Positions 57,436-64,000 of a DNA stretch of 64,000 nucleotides are shown piece by piece. Both the position numbers and the translations under genes were made by a program. The notes beneath the pieces are model-generated. The model was not told where the DNA came from, did no database searches, and saw nothing but the letters and a program-made list of their open reading frames with translations. The stretch is from Liolophura sinensis (taxonomy: Eukaryota > Mollusca > Polyplacophora > Chitonida > Chitonidae): the NCBI RefSeq assembly GCF_032854445.1, contig NC_088295.1:18279385-18343384 (forward strand), read 5' to 3'. Position 1 is the stretch's first letter. Each line of letters begins with the position of its first letter.

Positions 57436-58270
57436 TGCTATACATGCTATATTTTCCGTCTATTATCATCTCGAAATATCGTCCAATGCTGTCAATTTCA
57501 TTACACGTTCCTATGTTATCTTTCACCTCGTTGTCAGCTTGATCTTGCCGCATGCGAGTGAAGTGCCCGAATGTGCGCGGCCTGGAATGAAATAACTTGA
57601 TGCAACTTTTTAATCAGGAATGTGGTTCATTTCAGACATACATATAGAACATTGACCACAACTCTCTAAAATGGCAAGACAGTTAGCCTACATTGGAGAT
57701 TGATTGTTCTACGCAAGAAGTAGCCACGGTTGTACACAGTAAAGGATAATGTGTCTTCAGGAAATTGCGATTCGCAAGCCTTTCAAGTTCTTTAAAACCA
57801 CCAGTGACTATCTCCGTAAAGTTATGCACAAAACCGCATGTTGGATTCGCCTTGTTGGCAGGTAAAGCATTACCTTCAATCCCAAATAAGGTAATTACAT
57901 GATAAATGAGTAAAATGCCAAACTAACAGACATACGGCAGCGTGACAAACTGAAGGCTATACGCATGTGAGGGGATTTTAATAACGTGGTTTTTAATATG
58001 AACTTTCTGGAGAGTCAGTGTTGAAAATCCTTCTGGTTCTGCATCAACTCCAATATAAGCGTGACGAAAGATATATTTCAGTATTTTGATATTACTACAT
58101 GACGATCAGGTGTATAGTTGTTGTAACAGGTAATTTGTTACAGTGATAACACAGTTGACAGTTGAGATGAGGTAAAATGTCAAGCTACCGTATAAAATCT
58201 GTAATCTGTGACAAGATTCCAGTTTTCAGATTGTCGTTGATGTTTTGGTTCACTTTATGTACTCAGTGAC
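57436..58270. other. Unassigned DNA
   Basis: No gene or clear repeat recognised. Confidence 0.4.
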
Positions 58271-58274
58271 TTGT

Positions 58275-58430
58275 TTGTTTGGGGGGGGGGACCGACTGTC
58301 AACCTAAAGTGAACGTTCCATATTGGTAAGGGGGGGGGGATGACTGTCAACCTAAAGTGAACGTTCCATATTGGTAAGGTGGGGGGGACCGACTGTCAAC
58401 CTAAAGTGAACGTTCCATATTGGTAAGAAT
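58275..58430. repeat. ~52-bp tandem repeat with G-runs, 3 copies
   Basis: 'gaccgactgtcaacctaaag' followed by 'tgaacgttccatattggtaa' repeats three times, each preceded by a run of 7-10 G. The G-runs differ in length between copies. Confidence 0.9.
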
Positions 58431-59789
58431 CCGCTGGAGAAGGGTTGTACAGCCATTTGAATACTTTTTCCCAAGAGGAAACACGTAGGACTCCAAATTT
58501 TTTCAATGAATATTGTTGTGTCTATGAAATGACACTGGCTTTCTTTGCCGTCGTCCAGGGATAAGCGGTTGTCGCCTTAGTTCCTCACATTTCCGGTACA
58601 AACACGCTGGTTGGTTCCGTGTTAAGTTATTTGTTCACGGCCTTGACCCAGGCGAGGCTGATCGACCATGTGTTTCCGTCAGGTAAAACAGCCTCTGATT
58701 TCCTCGGTGGTTTAACTGAGTCCAATTGTGCGATATCTCTGCATGTCATAATCAGAAAGCGGTGACAACCCAGATCTTGTAAGCGGAAGTCCGCTCGGCT
58801 CTATACACAGTGCTACTGACTATAATGTCTGTCTAACATGAAGGGCATTAACTGGGAAAATTATTTATAAATACAGTGGTGACAGTTAATAAGTATTTTT
58901 TCCCCATTTCTCTACTTGCTAGGGGTAATGTGTCGCTACCAGTATTGTTTCAGCTGCCTCTCCATGGCGACGTATCCTGGTATCGACTGTAATATCGATG
59001 ACATCACTTTCGGGCTGCTTCATCTAGATGCATTGTAACTATATAAAACTATTTAAAACTTTAACAAAACTTTGTGGTAGTTCTTGCATATGATGTTTTA
59101 TGGCATTTTAAAATGTTGATAATGCAGGGCACAAGTTAATAAATTAAAGTAAGGCCCAACAACTGTCTGACCCTTATTGAAGGACGGAAACACCTTATGG
59201 TTGATTTTTGCGATGAGAGCTGTCATGGAAAGATATAATAGTGTTGATAGTCATTATCCCGTGACACATAAAATATATTGTTTGAATATACGTTCTGTTT
59301 TGGGGGGAAATACAAGCTGACCGTCTTAAGGTTCTAATTCTTTTATTGACATATGTATTTGTTAGTGAAAAATATATCCGCACAATGATGCCAGCTCTGT
59401 TTATCATCAGTTTTTGACGGATACCCTAGACACATATGTACATAACAATGTAGTCTCGATCTCTGCAAGCATCGTAGATAAGCACAGGATTTCAAATGAA
59501 TGCTCCCATCAATAGCATGGAATAAAGCACGTCTTATATATATGTATCTGTTTGTAAACACGCCCCGACAATCTGTAAAACTCTTCTTTGTATCGCCAAT
59601 ATTATTAAAAGCTGCCCAGTTGTTCCTGTTTTGCATAATGCCGGCGCAAAATGTTGTGTTTACAGGTCTGAGTTTTTGGAGATTTGCGTTGCGTCTACTG
59701 GTTTTACGACTCTTTCTTAACAACTGATTATTTGTTTGATTAGTGGCTTTGAAATATGAAGCTTTTTAGTCTACCATTTGAAAGAGAGA
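58431..59789. repeat. Segment family R, partial copy R3 (right part), and unassigned DNA
   Basis: 58590-58760 matches R1 31115-31250 and R2 37500-37650 ('ttgttcacggccttgaccc', 'tgtttccgtcaggtaaaaca', 'gcctctgatttcctc'). From 58800 on, nothing is recognised; the 126-codon minus ORF at 59343-59723 has no visible domain. Confidence 0.5.
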
Positions 59790-61010
59790 ACACTTTGTCC
59801 ACTGAAAGTCGCAATGATGGCAATCACACAGCTATTTATGTACCGTAATAGAGAAACCCCTGTCTACCGACTGTATTGATGATTTGTACTGTGAGAGTTG
59901 CATTGATACCAATCACACAGCTTTTTATGTACCGTAACAGAGAAACCCCTGTCTACTGACTGTACTGGCGATTTGTACCGTAAGAGTCGCATTGATGGCA
60001 ATCATACGCCTTTTTATGTATCCTAACAGAGAAACCCCTGTCTACTGACTGTACTGGTGATTTGTACCGTAAGAGTCGCATTGATGGCAATCACACACCT
60101 TTTTGTGTACCGTAACAGAGAAACCCCTGTCTACTGACTGTACTGGTGATTTGTACATTGAGAGTCGCATTGATGGCAATCACACAGCTTTCTATGTATC
60201 CTAACAGAGAAACCCCCGTCTACTGACTGTACTGGTGATTTGTACAGTGAGAGTCGCACTGATGGCAATCACACAGCTTTTTATGTACCGTAACAGAGAA
60301 ACTTCTGTCTACTGACTGTATTGGTGATTTGTACAGTCGCATTGATGGCAATCACCCACCTTATTATGTACCGTAATAGAGAAGCCCCTGCTTACTGACT
60401 GTACTGGTGATTTGTACAATGAGAGTCGCATTGATGGAAATCACACAGCTTTTTATGTACCGTAATAGAGAAAACCCTGTCTACTGACTGTACTGGTGAT
60501 TTGTACCGTAAGAGTCGCATTGATGGAAATCACACAGCTTTTTATGTACCGTAACAGAGAAACCCCTGTTTACTGACTGTACTGGTGATTTGTACCGTAA
60601 GAGTCGCATTGATGGCAATCACACAGCTGTTTATGTACCGTAACAGAGAAACCCCTGTCTACTGACTGTACTGGTGATTTGTACAGTGAGAGTCGCATTG
60701 ATGGCAATCACACAGCTATTTATGTGCCGTAACAGAGAAACCCCTGTCTACTGACTGTACTGATGATTTGTTCAGCTAGAGTCGCATTGATGACAATCAC
60801 ACGCCTTTTTATGTACCATAAAAGAGAAACCCCTGTCTACTGACTGTATTGGTGATTTGTACAGTGAGAGTCGCATTGATGGCAATCACACAGCTTTTTA
60901 TATATCGTAACAGAAAATCCCCCGTCTACTGACTGTACTGGTGATTTGTACTGTGAGAGTCCCTTTGATGGCAGGCACACAGCTTTTGAATGTACCATAC
61001 CAGAAGATCC
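59790..61010. repeat. 89-bp minisatellite, about 13.5 copies
   Basis: The unit contains 'attgatggcaatcacacagc', 'tttttatgtaccgtaacaga', 'gaaacccctgtctactgact' and 'gtactggtgatttgtacagt' plus 'gagagtcgc'. Consecutive starts such as 59989 and 60078 are 89 bp apart. Identity falls at both edges. Confidence 0.95.
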
Positions 61011-61960
61011 AGTGAAATTCTTTCTTTTTTATTATTATACACCACCTCCAGGACAATGTTTGTCTAAAATGTCGCCACAACAGTAAGCTGTGTTTTCTTT
61101 ACTAAACAATGGCATAATAGGTAAGAAAAACTGAGATTTGATTCCCACACCAAATAAGGACAATAAAAACACTTCATATCTTATATCAGATAATGATATA
61201 TTGTTGCTGGTAATGTATAGTAGGCGGGTCTAGTGCTTTTTTTAATGCTTGTCCAAGTATTTCCTTTTTCGAATTTTATGGAGGTATTAGACGTTGTAGT
61301 ATACAGATGTTTACCGTTAATATATTAGTGTAAGTGTTTATCGTCTTGATTTATTGCCTTGAAATCTTTTATATCACTGATTTTTCTTTTGCATTCCTTT
61401 ATATGATTGATCTCCAACGGTACTAAGTTAACTCTTATGTGAGGCCACATGGGTTCTTGGAGCTTTAAATTCATGTCAAGCGTAGGATGGTGTCTATCTC
61501 TCTCTCTGGCTGCTGACGCGTTTGGAACATAACAGTTTGCTTGTACAAACCAATATATTACCATGTTTTCAGAACGAATGTCTAAATTCGATTATTGGGG
61601 ATTTACTTGACCGAGTTATTCTGGGAAACTCGACCAGGATATGGAGCTTTGGTGGACAGCAAGATGTCAATGGCTGTTGACTAAATTACTGGGTTAATCA
61701 TCTGACACAGGCTTGATCCCATCTACAAATGTCCGCAGACCCCAGTACTGGGACTTACCATGATCTTCTTTGGCTGGGTTGATTCTGCTATACACTCATC
61801 ATGTTTTGACCGGTTCTCTTTAGACCGTTAAATTACACACCTATCACAGTCACTGGCCACAGGACATTTTCATTAATTTTAGTTTCCTCATCCACCATGG
61901 CTAGCACGTGTTATATAGATCTCAGAAATATAAATCCCCTGCGTAATCCCCTTTCGAGAC
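61011..61960. other. Unassigned DNA
   Basis: No gene or repeat recognised. Confidence 0.45.
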
Positions 61961-62430
61961 GACTATCGTATTTGGATCGCCTTACTATACATCCCCTGTA
62001 TACTTAAATGATCTTATTACATATCCCTTCCGTACTTTCAAAATGGTTACTTGGATCATCTTACTGCGTGTCACTTGCGTAGTTCCATATCAGTTATTTG
62101 TACTAACCTGCTACATATTCCCTGCATAATCTTGTAACAGTTACCTGAATCATCTTACTGCGTGTCTCTTGCGTAGTTTCATATCAGGTAATTGCACTAG
62201 CCTGCTACACATCCCCTGCATAATCTTGCAACAGTTATTTGGATCCACGATGATCCGCGAAAATTCATAATGGTTACCGTACTGGGATCATATTACTACA
62301 CATAACCTTCATAGTTTCATACCGTTTACTTGGACCTTCCTACTGCATATCCCATACATAGTTTTAAAACTGTTACATCCTACCGCGTATCCCCTAAATA
62401 GTTACTTTGACTACCGTTTACTTGGATACT
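61961..62430. repeat. Degenerate ~47-bp tandem repeat, partly organised as 94-bp dimers
   Basis: Words such as 'cttactgcgtgtc', 'tgcgtagtttcatatcag', 'ctacacatcccctgcataat' and 'cagttatttggatc' recur. Two adjacent 94-bp stretches starting at about 62060 and 62154 are closely alike. Confidence 0.7.
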
Positions 62431-64000
62431 TATCTTTCGTATGCCTTGCATGTTTTCACAAGGGTTACTTGTATCATCTCTTTCATACTCTATTTAGTAA
62501 ATCTGACAGTTCCGTTGTATGTTACTACTGGATATACAGACCACGCTTACACGAGAACAAAACGTTTATCCGCTGAGCTGTTCCACGATATACCTGTAAT
62601 AAATGTCCACATCAAAGCACCTTGCAGTCATCTTGCTCCAGTCTTGCTCCAGTCGCCTCTTTGTACACATCGTAAAATGGGATGGACAATGATATCTGTC
62701 ATGGTAATTTTGTTTCCTTATAATTGAATCTACCGAGAACAGCCACGTCATACGCTCTATAATTTCAAATTTGAATCCCACAATCCCTCATTTGATTGGT
62801 CAGATCTGAGTGCAACAAAGGCTTATTCAATAAAATGGCCGTGTTTTTCTACATCTACATACTCTGTAGCTCATGAATAGTATCCCTTCCTATCCCCTCT
62901 GTAAGGGATATCTATAAACGGGATGAGGTACAGCCTCATGGCCATGAACGTCAAGAAAAACTCAAAAGAAGAGCTTAAATACCCACTTGGTACTTGTGCG
63001 TGCGTACATTATCTAATCTCAACTTAGCAATCTCTCGGGGTCAGTCAAAGCCTTTGACATTCGAGAGGTAAGCTATTAACAGACAAATACCTCATAACAT
63101 ACAAAATTGGACAAATGCCTACCAGTGTCTACCAGACTTTGCTATGGCAACAATATCAACATCCTCCATCCTACATACAGAGGAAACAATCCACTTCCCT
63201 GTGTGCTGTAAACAAACGTAGACAAGCGACTCTTACCTTTGAGCACCTGTTTAGCGTTGTATAGACGTTTGTATGTATATTTGTGATTTCAAGGAATGAC
63301 GGGAATGAGAAACGTTGAAAATCATAGACTAAGAGATTGCACATGTTTATAAAGCATTTTTTGTTGAATAATAATTGATCGTGAAATAGACAGGCGTTTA
63401 CAAAGAACTCATTCCGAAGGATCTCAAACTGAGGCAAAGGAGAAAGAGAGAGAAAGCAAATATAAATAAGCAATGATTGTGTAAACATACGAATTCCTTG
63501 AATTAGAGCTTCGTGTATACTCACATTTCGATTTGTGCTTATTGCATAAAACGGAGATGAAAAACATGAAACACGGATCTGTATAAACACACAAATACTG
63601 GTATGTATATTTGAAAACAAAAAACACAGATGTATACAAAAATACATAGTGGATTTTTTTCATCAAACACTAAGATTTGATGAACACAATTTCGATAAGT
63701 GAAGAGAGCCTATATCAGAATAGAAAAAGAATGGAAATGAGGATGTTGTGTCGCGCCTGTGCTAACATTACCACCACTCGATCCATTTATCTCTGCTGTG
63801 TTTATAGCTACCCGTAAACGACTGAGGCATCGGTAACCTCGTGCTACTTCTGTATATGATTATTTTGATGAGATTGTCCACATGTCACACACAGTCAACA
63901 GTGGCAGAAACTTTCAAACTGTTAAATCTGTATAAAACATAAAACTCTTGTTTAGTATGCTGCGAAAAAAAAGAGAAATCAAAGATGACAGATAACTGTC
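62431..64000. other. Unassigned DNA to window end
   Basis: No domain in any frame. The 158-codon minus ORF at 63171-63647 is rich in Phe, Cys, Ile and Ser with no recognisable pattern and is probably chance. A GA-rich run is at about 63440-63458. Confidence 0.4.

Noticed and set aside
59343-59723. 126-codon minus-strand ORF
   Set aside because: Low-information sequence, no domain, no splice or promoter context.
63171-63647. 158-codon minus-strand ORF at the window end
   Set aside because: No recognisable motif; hydrophobic-rich composition is as expected from AT-rich chance reading.

Overview
This is a eukaryotic window with the look of a molluscan, probably bivalve, genome. The evidence is intron-split animal genes, many copies of a tRNA-derived SINE whose tail side reads 'ggtgttttacgcc...', abundant minisatellites, and degraded metazoan retroelements. 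The clade is inferred from repeat style and cannot be fixed from sequence alone. There is no prokaryotic operon structure, rRNA gene, tRNA gene or CRISPR array.

Two host genes are supported. On the minus strand at about 7.3-8.7 kb lie two exons that splice in frame into two consecutive PDZ domains; the first resembles the N-terminal PDZ of delphilin (GRID2IP). On the plus strand at 18.6-23.0 kb is a complete five-exon DHHC palmitoyltransferase of 355 residues, clearly ZDHHC4-like. The genes are divergent (head to head). From memory, GRID2IP and ZDHHC4 are also divergent neighbours on human 7p22.1, so this may be an ancient bilaterian gene pair.

Tandem repeats fill the space around the host genes: 57-bp (1.4-1.7 kb), 34-bp (1.8-3.1 kb), 32-bp (5.65-7.06 kb), 34-bp (9.0-9.85 kb, decaying to 10.5 kb), a degenerate array (11.7-13.0 kb), a very regular 69-bp array (13.03-15.0 kb) and a 48-bp array (24.0-25.25 kb). 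Later come 28-, 85-, 19-, 52-, 89- and ~47-bp arrays. The long ORFs over these arrays are artefacts of stop-free repeat units.

From 26 kb rightward the window is mostly transposable elements. A nearly intact 2.4-kb PIF/Harbinger transposon (32,699-35,106) has TIRs, a TTA target duplication, a spliced DDE transposase with one internal stop, and an antisense MADF/BESS-like gene inside the transposase intron. A decayed Ty3/gypsy element (39.25-46.2 kb, minus) was invaded by a Penelope-like reverse transcriptase fragment (~42.46-43.97 kb) and by a SINE. A tyrosine-recombinase retroelement (48.55-55.77 kb, minus) has the split direct repeats A1-ORFs-B1-A2-B2 typical of the Ngaro/PAT group, an SGNH-hydrolase ORF at its 5' end, and a 963-bp solo LTR inserted between A2 and B2. 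A dispersed multi-kilobase segment family (about 30.0-32.2, 36.3-39.0 and parts of 56-59 kb) forms much of the background. The last 3 kb has only degenerate repeats and unassigned DNA.
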